NCBI GenBank assembly: GCA_946405475.1
Contig: CAMJHI010000044.1
Span: 1 to 11,662, forward strand
Length of the DNA stretch: 11,662 bases
DNA from: an uncultured Clostridia bacterium
GTDB taxonomy: Bacteria > Bacillota > Clostridia > Oscillospirales > Acutalibacteraceae
Reading direction: 5' to 3'
Shown: positions 5,689 through 11,662 of the stretch, in pieces
How positions within the stretch are numbered: the first letter of the stretch is position 1
How the letters are laid out: the number at the start of each line of letters is the position of its first letter
The notes under the pieces: model-generated
Databases searched by the model: none
What the model was told of the DNA's origin: nothing
The model's input: only the letters and a program-made list of their open reading frames with translations
Position numbers and translations under genes: made by a program

Positions 5689-6726
5689 TTGCTCGGCAGA
5701 AACATCGGCATCGACCTCGGCACGACCTCCGTCATCATTTATACGCAGGGCAAGGGCGTCGTGCTGGATGAGCCGAGCGCCGTGGCCTACAAAACGCAGA
5801 CCAGACGCCTGTGCGCCGTGGGGCAGAAGGCGTTCGACATGCTCGAACGCAACCCCGATTCCCTGCGGGTGGTGCAGCCGCTGCGCGACGGCGTGGTGTC
5901 CGACTTCACCGCCACGCGCCAGATGCTCACGCGCTATCTGACCAAGGTGTGCAGCAATTCCATTTTCAAGCCCAACGTCGTGGTCTGCATGCCCTCGGGC
6001 GTGACCAACCTCGAAAAACGCACGGTGCTCGACATCGTCACCGCCGCGGGCGCCGGGCGCGCCTGCCTGATGGAAGAGCCGCTGGCCGCCGCGCTGGGCG
6101 CCGGGGTCGACACGGCCGCCGCCACGGGCACGCTGGTGGTGGATATCGGCGGCGGCACCACGGACATTGCCGTGATCACGCAGGGCAGCATCGCCGTTTC
6201 CAGCTCCATCAAGGTGGCGGGTAACGCGTTTGACGAGGCCATCATCCGCCAGGTGCGGCGGGAACGCGACGTGATCATCGGCCACAAGACCGCCGAACGG
6301 ATCAAAACAACGATCGGCTGCGCCGTTTTGCCCGAGGCGGAGCTGTTCCTGACCGTGAAGGGCAAAAACTATATCAGCAACCTGCCGGCCACGCTGGAGG
6401 TTTCCTCCACCGACTGCTTTCTCGCCATGCGCGAGCAGATCGAGGCCATCAGCGAAGCGGTTCGCTCCCTGCTGGAGATCACGCCGCCCGAGCTGGTGGG
6501 CGACATCGCCTCCAACGGCATCGTGCTCACCGGCGGCGGCGCCATGCTGCTGCGCATGAGCGACGCCATTCAGAACAAAACCGGCATCAAGACCCGGCTG
6601 GCCGAAAATCCCCGCACCTGCGTGGCGCGCGGCATCGGCAAAGCGCTGGGGAATCTGGAGCTGCTCGTCGAGCAGGGGTATATTTTCAAAAACCGCGAAG
6701 AGATCACCGGCTTTTACGAAACCTGA
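5689..6726 (+). CDS. MreB/Mbl-like actin homologue
   Basis: Bacterial actin of 345 residues that forms membrane-bound filaments guiding sidewall peptidoglycan synthesis. Phosphate-1 motif IGIDLGTT is at 6-13, MEEPLAAALG at 128-137 has the conserved acidic residues, phosphate-2 motif VDIGGGTTDIAVI is at 151-163, and the adenosine motif TGGGA is at 281-285. Length and architecture match MreB/Mbl (about 335-345). Divergence is notable, for example the region after residue 20 and the C-terminus, so it may be a paralogue rather than the main MreB. I prefer the TTG start at 5689: it gives MLGRNIGIDLGTT, aligning with Mbl, and lies 5 bases after the Shine-Dalgarno-like GGTGA (5679-5683). A GTG at 5680 would add three residues, but its AAGGA is only 2 bases away. 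No mreC or mreD lies nearby. Confidence 0.88.
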   Translation: MLGRNIGIDLGTTSVIIYTQGKGVVLDEPSAVAYKTQTRRLCAVGQKAFDMLERNPDSLRVVQPLRDGVVSDFTATRQMLTRYLTKVCSNSIFKPNVVVCMPSGVTNLEKRTVLDIVTAAGAGRACLMEEPLAAALGAGVDTAAATGTLVVDIGGGTTDIAVITQGSIAVSSSIKVAGNAFDEAIIRQVRRERDVIIGHKTAERIKTTIGCAVLPEAELFLTVKGKNYISNLPATLEVSSTDCFLAMREQIEAISEAVRSLLEITPPELVGDIASNGIVLTGGGAMLLRMSDAIQNKTGIKTRLAENPRTCVARGIGKALGNLELLVEQGYIFKNREEITGFYET

Positions 6727-6740
6727 AGCCGCGACAAATC

Positions 6741-6761
6741 GGAATTTGCTTTGCAAATTCC
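6741..6761. repeat. Perfect short palindrome after the MreB-like gene
   Basis: GGAATTTGC (6741-6749), TTT, GCAAATTCC (6753-6761): a 9-bp perfect stem with a three-base loop, 14 bases after the stop codon. It has no T run. Its inner 15 bases (6744-6758) recur exactly, on the opposite strand, at 10835-10849. Confidence 0.75.
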
Positions 6762-6767
6762 AATTTG

Positions 6768-6848
6768 AGCGGATAGCGGATAGCAAATAGCGGATAGCAA
6801 ATTGCTGTTGGGAGAAACGGGCTATCGGCTATCAGCTATCAGCTATCG
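6768..6848. repeat. Inverted arrays of 7-bp repeats
   Basis: The left array (6768-6802) has five units AGCGGAT or AGCAAAT. The right array (6821-6848) has four units GCTATCG/GCTATCA. The right units are reverse complements of the AGCYGAT/AGCGGAT type seen on the left and at 774-808, so the arrays can pair into a hairpin around about 18 central bases. This fills most of the gap between the MreB-like gene and holA. No convincing promoter is visible there. Confidence 0.8.
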
Positions 6849-6898
6849 GCTCCGGGCGTCAGCCCGACAATTTCCGATTGAAAAGGAGGAACAAGCCC

Positions 6899-7951
6899 AT
6901 GGCGCGCTGCACCGAAGCTGAATTCAAAAAAATGCTCGCCGCGGGCGAGTTCCCGAAGGTCTGCGTCATTTACGGCGAAGAAGACTACCTGAAAAAGCAC
7001 TACGTTTCGCTGCTCATCAAAAAGAGCGTGGACGAAGCGATGGCGGATTTCAACCTGCACCGCATCAACGGCGAGACCTGCACGGTCGACGATATTTTTC
7101 AGGCCGATCAGGCGCTGCCGTTCATGAGCGAAAAAAGCTGCGTGGTGGTCAAGGATTTTGCGCTGGACAAAGCGGACGCCGCGACCCATGCGCAATTGCT
7201 CGAGCTGCTCGACGACCCGGCGGAGGACTGCGTGCTGGTCTTCTGGCAGGACAGCGTCGGGTTCGACGAAAAAAAGAACAACAAGGTGAAGGAGCTGACC
7301 GCGAAGCTCGACGAAAACGGCGTGCTGCTGCGGCTGGACCGCATGACCGGCACGGCGCTTTACAAAACGCTTGAAGGCGGCGCGCAAAAGCGCGGGTGCA
7401 GCATGAGCCGCGACGTGTCGAGCTACATGGTCGGGCGCGTGGGCGACGAGCTGACGATGCTGCTCAACGAGCTGGATAAGCTCTGCTTTTATAAAGGCGA
7501 GGGCGAAATCACGCGGCGCGACGTGGACGCGGTGTGCACGCGGTCGCTCGACGCAAAAATTTTCGATCTGTCCAAGGCGCTCACCAACGGCACGGCGCAA
7601 AAGGCGCTGGATATCCTCAGCGACCTGTTCGCCCGCAAGGAAAAGCCCGTGATGATTTTGGGCACGCTCATCGCCACTTACGTTGATATGTACCGCGCGC
7701 GCATCGCGCTGGGCGCGGGGCAGGCGGCGACGGCGCCCGCGAAGGTGTTCGATTACCGCCGCAAGGAATTTCGCCTGACCAACGGCGCCAACAACAGCCG
7801 CGCGCTGTCGATCCGGCAACTGCGGCAGTGCCTTGAGCTGCTGGCGCAGGCGGACATGAAAATGAAAAGCACGGCGCTGGAGGAGCGGCATATTTTAGAA
7901 GAAACGATCCTTCAACTGATTTTAATTGAACAAAAGAGTGATAACCATTGA
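6899..7951 (+). CDS. holA: DNA polymerase III subunit delta
   Basis: Delta subunit of the clamp loader, which opens the beta sliding clamp so it can be placed on primed DNA. Its 350 residues match the family (about 340-350). The N-terminal segment VCVIYGEEDYLKKHY corresponds to the family's YGeexyL motif at the start of the degenerate AAA+ domain. LPFMSEKSCVVVKDF and the later EKPVMILGTLIATYVDMYRA and RQLRQCLELLAQADMKMKS regions also fit delta. The ATG at 6899 lies 8 bases after AAAGGAGGA (6882-6890). An ATG at 6878 has no such site and only adds seven residues. It is first in a cluster with the RNase M5-like gene and ispF, overlapping the former by four bases. Confidence 0.93.
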   Translation: MARCTEAEFKKMLAAGEFPKVCVIYGEEDYLKKHYVSLLIKKSVDEAMADFNLHRINGETCTVDDIFQADQALPFMSEKSCVVVKDFALDKADAATHAQLLELLDDPAEDCVLVFWQDSVGFDEKKNNKVKELTAKLDENGVLLRLDRMTGTALYKTLEGGAQKRGCSMSRDVSSYMVGRVGDELTMLLNELDKLCFYKGEGEITRRDVDAVCTRSLDAKIFDLSKALTNGTAQKALDILSDLFARKEKPVMILGTLIATYVDMYRARIALGAGQAATAPAKVFDYRRKEFRLTNGANNSRALSIRQLRQCLELLAQADMKMKSTALEERHILEETILQLILIEQKSDNH

Positions 7952-8553
7952 TCAAGCTCAGACAAACGGTGATCGTGGAGGGAAAGTACGACAAGATCCG
8001 CCTTTCCTCTCTCATCGACGCCCCGATTTTGCAAACCGACGGCTTTGCCGTTTTCAAAGATAAAGAAAAGCTGCAGCTCATTCGCCGCGTAGCCGAAAAG
8101 AACGGCATCCTGATCCTCACCGACAGCGATTCCGCGGGCTTTCGCATCCGATCCTTCCTCAGCGGCTGCGTGCCGCCCGAAACGGTGAAGCACGCCTATA
8201 TCCCCGACATCCTCGGCAAGGAGCGCCGCAAGACCGAGCATTCCAAAGAGGGCAAGCTCGGCGTGGAGGGCATGAAGACCGAGGCGCTCGTCGAGGCGCT
8301 GAACAAGGCGGGCGTGCTGTGCGAGGAAGAGAGCGAAAGCGAAAAGCGGCGGCAGATCACCGTGACCGACCTGTTTGAGGACGGCGTTTCCGGCGGCCAA
8401 AACAGCCGCGCGCTCAAGGCGGCGCTGCTGCGGTATCTCGATTTGCCGGAGCGGCTTTCCACCTCGTCGCTGCTGCAGGTGCTCAACACGATTTTGACGT
8501 TTGACGAATACAAACAGGCGATCGCCGCCATCAAAGGGGGAACCGACTCATGA
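7948..8553 (+). CDS. Toprim-DUF4093 protein, ribonuclease M5-like
   Basis: Protein of 201 residues. The N-terminal Toprim domain shows VIVEGKYDK with acidic Glu11, and LTDSDSAGF with Asp59 and Asp61, the expected metal-binding EGK and DxD residues. The rest (about 100-200) matches the DUF4093 domain at the C-terminus of RNase M5, which matures 5S rRNA on a protein-bound precursor. Length is near the usual 180-190. The start is a TTG at 7948 overlapping the holA stop in TTGA. The site before it is weak (AAAGAGTGAT), so translation probably depends on coupling. RNase M5 genes are usually beside ksgA, not holA, so a different but related nuclease is possible. Confidence 0.72.
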   Translation: MIKLRQTVIVEGKYDKIRLSSLIDAPILQTDGFAVFKDKEKLQLIRRVAEKNGILILTDSDSAGFRIRSFLSGCVPPETVKHAYIPDILGKERRKTEHSKEGKLGVEGMKTEALVEALNKAGVLCEEESESEKRRQITVTDLFEDGVSGGQNSRALKAALLRYLDLPERLSTSSLLQVLNTILTFDEYKQAIAAIKGGTDS

Positions 8554-9023
8554 TGCGCATCGGCCACGGTTACGACGTTCACCGCCTGACCGAAAACCGC
8601 CGTCTGATCCTGGGCGGCGTGACGATCCCGCACGAAACGGGTCTGCTCGGCCATTCCGACGCGGACGTACTGCTGCACGCCGTTGCCGACAGCCTGCTCG
8701 GCGCGGCGGCGCTGGGCGACATCGGCGGCATGTTCCCCGACAGCGACGCCGCTTACAAGGACGCCGACAGCCTCGTGCTGCTCGCCAAGGTTGCCGAACG
8801 CTTGAAGGAAAACGGCTGGCAGATCGGCAACATCGACGCGACCGTGATCGCGCAGGCGCCCAAGCTCAAGCCCTATATCGAACTCATGCGCGCCAACATC
8901 GCGCGCGCGTGCGGCGTCGATTGCGGCGCGGTGAGCGTGAAGGCCACCACCGAAGAAGGCCTGGGCTTCACCGGCGAAAAGCAGGGCATTGCCGCCCATG
9001 CCGTTAGTTTAATCTTTTCCTAA
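8550..9023 (+). CDS. ispF: 2-C-methyl-D-erythritol 2,4-cyclodiphosphate synthase
   Basis: Fifth step of the MEP pathway: it closes CDP-methylerythritol phosphate to the cyclodiphosphate with loss of CMP. At 157 residues it is the usual length. RIGHGYDVHRL carries zinc ligands Asp9 and His11, and GHSDADVLLHAV (34-45) has His35 and the third zinc ligand His43. GDIGGMFPDSD follows the zinc site, and the nucleotide-binding motif KATTEEGLGFTGEKQGIAAHA is near the C-terminus. All expected key residues are present. The ATG at 8550 overlaps the upstream stop in ATGA with AAAGGGGG at 8533-8540. A second ATG at 8553 is possible. It acts in the cytosol as a trimer. No ispD is adjacent. Confidence 0.97.
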   Translation: MMRIGHGYDVHRLTENRRLILGGVTIPHETGLLGHSDADVLLHAVADSLLGAAALGDIGGMFPDSDAAYKDADSLVLLAKVAERLKENGWQIGNIDATVIAQAPKLKPYIELMRANIARACGVDCGAVSVKATTEEGLGFTGEKQGIAAHAVSLIFS

Positions 9024-9082
9024 GAAATAATAAGAAAAGCGGTAAGGATTCTGCGATAGAGTAGCCCCAAAGAGGTGAAACG

Positions 9083-9922
9083 ATGTTCGGTTACGTCAAG
9101 GCATTCAGACCCGAATTGAAGGGCAAGGATTACGACGTGTATCAGGGCGTTTACTGTTCGCTGTGCCGCCGTCTGGGGCACGATTACGGGCTGCTCGCCC
9201 GCCTGACGCTCAACTATGATTTTGCGCTGCTGGCGCTGGCGCGGCTGAGCGTGGCGGAGGAATGCTGCGGTTTTGAAGCGGGGCGCTGCTCGTTCAACCC
9301 GACGAAAAAGTGCCTGAACTGCGTCGGCGGCGCGGAGCAGCTTGCCTTTGCCGCGGCGGCCGCCATGATCATGTGCTACTATAAAGTGCGCGACAACATC
9401 GCCGACGAGCGTTCCCTTTTTAAGCGGCTGGCGTTTCGGCTGATCAGGCCCTATTTTTCCTTGAAGCGCAAAAAGGCGATGAAACAATATCCGCAGATCG
9501 ACGAGATCATCGCCGAGGCCATGCGCGACCAGGCGCAGACAGAACAAAGCCGGACGACCGGCATCGACGCGGCGGCGCACCCGAGCGCGCAGGCGATGAG
9601 CCGCCTGCTGACGATGGGGCTGCAAACCGAAAAGCCCGAAACGCTTGAGCGTTTCGGTTATCTGGTGGGGCGCTGGGTCTATCTGACCGACGCGCTGGAC
9701 GACTGCGAAAAAGACCGCAAAAGCGGATCCTATAATGTTTTTAATCTCAAATACGAAAAGGAAGAAGAAAAAAAGGAAGCGGCCGCGGGCGCCATCCGCC
9801 TGACGGCGGCCGGATTGGGCGAATGCTTTGAGGCGCTGAAACCGAAGCGGTTCGGCGCGATCCTCGAAAACATCATTCAGTTCGGCATGGAAAACACGTT
9901 GAACAACGTGTTGAAAAAGTAA
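9083..9922 (+). CDS. DUF5685 family protein
   Basis: Protein of 279 residues, mostly helical, matching DUF5685 by its start MFGYVKAFRPELK, GVYCSLCRRLG (22-32), and YLTDALDDCEKDRKSGSYN (200-218). Function is unknown. Two acidic motifs recall class I isoprenoid synthases of the squalene/phytoene type: RDNIADE (103-109), compare DDIVDE, and TDALDDCEKD (202-211), compare the DxxxD second motif followed by a Gly and Tyr. Cys25, Cys28, Cys61, Cys62, Cys69, Cys77 and Cys80 could bind a metal or Fe-S cluster. No signal peptide or clear transmembrane helix is seen. The ATG at 9083 follows AGAGGTGA (9071-9078). A weak promoter-like pair (TTAGTT 9004-9009, AATAAT 9026-9031) lies upstream. Family placement is fairly sure; the fold idea is inference. 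Confidence 0.8.
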   Translation: MFGYVKAFRPELKGKDYDVYQGVYCSLCRRLGHDYGLLARLTLNYDFALLALARLSVAEECCGFEAGRCSFNPTKKCLNCVGGAEQLAFAAAAAMIMCYYKVRDNIADERSLFKRLAFRLIRPYFSLKRKKAMKQYPQIDEIIAEAMRDQAQTEQSRTTGIDAAAHPSAQAMSRLLTMGLQTEKPETLERFGYLVGRWVYLTDALDDCEKDRKSGSYNVFNLKYEKEEEKKEAAAGAIRLTAAGLGECFEALKPKRFGAILENIIQFGMENTLNNVLKK

Positions 9923-10098
9923 ATGCCGATCCGTTCGGGGGGATGCAGATTAACAAGAGGATTCTTCGTCAGATGAAGCAAAAAACGCAGGCAATACTTG
10001 GTGTATTAACGAGTATTTTTGCAAAATATGACGGAGAATAATCTGTTAAGATGCGTGCCGCAGAATGGAGCGGTATTTACCAAAAAGGAGGAGAAATG

Positions 10099-10674
10099 AT
10101 GAACCCTTACGAAGTGCTCGGGCTGGCTCCCGGCGCGGGTGACGCGCAGGTGAAGGCCGCCTACAAAGCCAAGGCGCGGCTGTTTGCCAACGATCCGGCG
10201 CAGATGCGCGAGATCGACCGCGCCTATGACGAGATCGTCATGAACCAGATGGGCGGCGGGTATGCGCCGCCGAACGACAGCTACGCGCAAAGCGGCGTTT
10301 CGCTGGGCGAGGTGCGCGCGAAGATCAACGCCGGGCGCATCGACGAGGCCGATTCCCTGCTGGAAAACATGCCCGTCACGCTGCGCAGCGCGGAATGGTA
10401 TTATCTCAAGGGCACCGTGCAGCACCGCAAGGGCTGGCTGGAGGACGCCGCGCAGAACTTTGAACGCGCCGCGCAGATGGAACCGAACAACGCCGAGTTC
10501 CGCCGCGCGAGCGACACCGTGCGGCAGAACCGTTCCGCCGGTTACCGCACCGAAGACCCGAGCAAAAAGAACGACGGCTGCCTGCATTGCAGCGCGTGCG
10601 ACATGTGCTCCGGGCTGCTGTGCGCCGACTGCTGCTGCGAGTGCATGGGCGGCGACCTGATCCCGTGCTGCTGA
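10099..10674 (+). CDS. J-like domain, TPR and cysteine-rich tail protein
   Basis: Protein of 191 residues with three parts. Residues 2-50 resemble a J domain: NPYEVLGLAPGAGDAQVKAAYKAK then REIDRAYDEIV. The HPD tripeptide needed to stimulate Hsp70 is absent (LFANDPAQ instead) and the domain is short. Residues 70-131 look like two TPR-type helix pairs (EVRAKINAGRIDEADSLL; WYYLKGTVQHRKGWLEDAA). The tail from Cys161 holds 11 cysteines in 31 residues (161, 164, 167, 170, 175, 178, 179, 180, 182, 190, 191), suggesting metal binding. AGGAGG at 10086-10091 fits the ATG at 10099 (7 bases) better than the adjacent ATG at 10096 (4 bases). Upstream is DUF5685, with 176 bases between. Role unknown; a scaffold or metal-carrier function is a guess. 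Confidence 0.75.
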   Translation: MNPYEVLGLAPGAGDAQVKAAYKAKARLFANDPAQMREIDRAYDEIVMNQMGGGYAPPNDSYAQSGVSLGEVRAKINAGRIDEADSLLENMPVTLRSAEWYYLKGTVQHRKGWLEDAAQNFERAAQMEPNNAEFRRASDTVRQNRSAGYRTEDPSKKNDGCLHCSACDMCSGLLCADCCCECMGGDLIPCC

Positions 10675-10702
10675 TCGTCATTTGGCATAAGCCAAATGAC
10701 GA
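10675..10702. repeat. Perfect 12-bp hairpin after the J-like gene
   Basis: Arms 10675-10686 and 10691-10702 are exactly complementary around an ATAA loop, directly after the stop codon. No T run follows, so it may act as a weak terminator or an mRNA 3'-end stabiliser, or be part of the repeat mosaic beside it. Confidence 0.7.
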
Positions 10703-10960
10703 AGCGATAGTAATTCCTGACGGAATTTGCGATAGTTCCTGTCGGATTCGATATGCGCTTCGCACGCGATATGCCCTGCGGGGCAAGAAAGGAATTTTTA
10801 TCATATCGCGTCGCGTGCAAACGAGACAGTTCGCATTTGCAAAGCAAATATAACGCACGCCGCAGGCGTATATCGCCCGAAAAAGCGGTGCCGGTCAAGC
10901 TGGAATAAGCGTGACGCATCCGGGCGGCAAAGCAAAGCCGGGTGACGCTGCACTGAAATC
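10703..10960. repeat. Gene-free mosaic of palindromes and direct repeats
   Basis: I find no credible gene between 10675 and 10986. An imperfect direct repeat of GCGATAGT...TCCTG-CGGA-TT occurs at 10704-10727 and 10729-10748. Small hairpins are AATTCC/GGAATT (10712-10727), TGCCC/GGGCA, ATTTGC/GCAAAT (10835-10849) and ACGCC/GGCGT (10857-10869). Longer pairing joins CGCGATATG (10765-10773) with CATATCGCG (10802-10810), enclosing the TGCCC/GGGCA stem. A GC-rich imperfect hairpin follows at about 10917-10943. Open frames crossing it are simply readings through the repeats. Confidence 0.65.
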
Positions 10961-10986
10961 AAGAACAAACAAAAGGAGACATGACA

Positions 10987-11662
10987 ATGCTCGATAAAAT
11001 CCTGGCCATCTATATGACGATCGTTACCGTCCTCGGTTCGATGCTCGGCGTCGGTCCCTACAGCACCGATTACGAAGTTTTTTCCGACGTCGTTTATTCC
11101 GACGCGAGCGAACGCAACGTGCTTGACGTCTATCTGCCCAAGGCGGCGTATGAGCGGGAAGAGAACGGTTTTCTTCTGTTCCTCCACGGCGGCTCCTGGG
11201 CCATGGGCAACAAAGAGGATAAGGCCGCCGACTGCATCGAGGCCGCGGCAAGGGGTTATGTTGCCGCCACGATGAGCTTCACCCTGCGCACCGGCGCAGC
11301 GGCGGAAAGCTATTCGATCGACGCCGTACTGGACGAGATCGGGCTGGCCATTGCCAAGGTCAGGGATTTTGCCGCCGAAAAGGGCGTCACGATCACGAAG
11401 GTCGCTCTCTCCGGTTATTCGTCGGGCGCTCATCTGGCCATGATGTATTCCTACGCAAGAGTTGATGAAAGCCCCGTTGAAATTGCGTTCACCGCCAACC
11501 GGGTGGGGCCGTCGGATTTCAGCACCGAGGCATGGGGAAAAGCCGGCCCCTCGCTTGCCCGTTCGCTGGCGGGGCAGAAAATCGTGGAGCAGTTCACCGC
11601 AGAAGGTCGGGCGGATGAGATCGTCGCCTACGTGTCCCCCGTCACCTACGTGACCAAAGACA
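10987..11662 (+). CDS. Alpha/beta hydrolase (esterase/lipase-like), cut by window end
   Basis: Only the first 225 residues are in the window; no stop is reached. An N-terminal hydrophobic stretch (6-23) is a likely signal anchor or signal peptide. The hydrolase part begins with VYSDASERNVLDVYLP. It shows the oxyanion-hole motif HGGSW (67-71) and the nucleophile elbow GYSSGAH (143-149) with catalytic Ser145. The Asp and His of the triad would lie beyond the edge. This pattern is typical of the BD-FAE/esterase-lipase group acting on short acyl or carbohydrate-linked esters, but substrate cannot be told. AAAGGAGA (10972-10979) fits the ATG at 10987 (7 bases); the ATG at 10981 is too close. Confidence 0.85.
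   Translation, partial: MLDKILAIYMTIVTVLGSMLGVGPYSTDYEVFSDVVYSDASERNVLDVYLPKAAYEREENGFLLFLHGGSWAMGNKEDKAADCIEAAARGYVAATMSFTLRTGAAAESYSIDAVLDEIGLAIAKVRDFAAEKGVTITKVALSGYSSGAHLAMMYSYARVDESPVEIAFTANRVGPSDFSTEAWGKAGPSLARSLAGQKIVEQFTAEGRADEIVAYVSPVTYVTKD

Noticed and set aside
2720..6786. Very long open frames on the minus strand (660 residues at 2720-4702 and 669 residues at 4777-6786)
   Set aside because: They are antisense to purB, the GtrA-family gene, the lipoprotein and the MreB-like gene, are rich in His/Arg/Gly/Ala as expected from GC-biased codons read backwards, and show no recognisable domains.
10587..10853. 88-residue plus-strand frame across the palindrome mosaic
   Set aside because: Its first part is out of frame with the J-like gene and the rest translates hairpin repeats, giving repeated IRYALRTRYALRG-like peptides.
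11462..11653. 63-residue plus-strand frame near the window end
   Set aside because: It is an out-of-frame shadow of the alpha/beta hydrolase, whose frame stays open with clear catalytic motifs.

Overview
The window looks like a chromosomal stretch of a GC-rich Gram-positive anaerobe of the Clostridia, most likely an Oscillospirales/Ruminococcaceae-type gut bacterium. The reasons are strong AGGAGG-type ribosome binding sites, consensus sigma-A promoters, short ATGA overlaps between genes, a lipobox lipoprotein, a cohesin-like surface domain, a Toprim-DUF4093 (RNase M5-like) protein, a DUF5685 protein, and strong G/C preference at third codon positions. This assignment is inferred from gene content. 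No rRNA is present. All recognised genes are on the + strand.

Layout. (1) 1-760: a promoter, a secreted Thr/Lys/Glu-rich tail-anchored protein with an in-frame 21-bp tandem repeat, and a terminator. (2) 774-909: intergenic DNA made of three blocks of 7-bp tandem repeats. (3) 935-2376: a membrane-tethered cohesin-like protein whose gene overlaps a nucleoside-hydrolase-family gene by 4 bp. (4) 2404-2654: a tRNA-Asp/tRNA-Thr operon with a consensus promoter, a leader hairpin and a terminator. (5) 2702-5610: a promoter, purB of the long human-like type, a GtrA-family membrane protein and an unidentified lipoprotein, the last two overlapping by 4 bp. (6) 5622-6726: a long hairpin, then a solo MreB/Mbl-like actin homologue. 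(7) 6741-6853: a palindrome and inverted 7-bp repeats. (8) 6899-9023: holA, an RNase M5-like Toprim gene and ispF, each overlapping the next by 4 bp. (9) 9083-10674: a DUF5685 protein and a J-like/TPR/cysteine-rich protein. (10) 10675-10986: a gene-free mosaic of palindromes. (11) 10987 to the window end: an alpha/beta hydrolase cut by the edge.

Much of the window is housekeeping: replication (HolA), 5S rRNA processing (RNase M5-like), isoprenoid precursors (IspF), purines (PurB), tRNAs and cell shape (MreB). The parts most worth a second look are three. First, the DUF5685 protein carries two Asp-rich motifs resembling squalene/phytoene synthases plus a cysteine cluster, and its neighbour is a J-like protein that has lost HPD and ends in 11 cysteines within 31 residues. 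Second, heptad and palindromic repeats are dispersed over three intergenic regions, including one 15-mer found at two sites on opposite strands. Third, a cohesin-like surface protein is translationally coupled to a nucleoside hydrolase.
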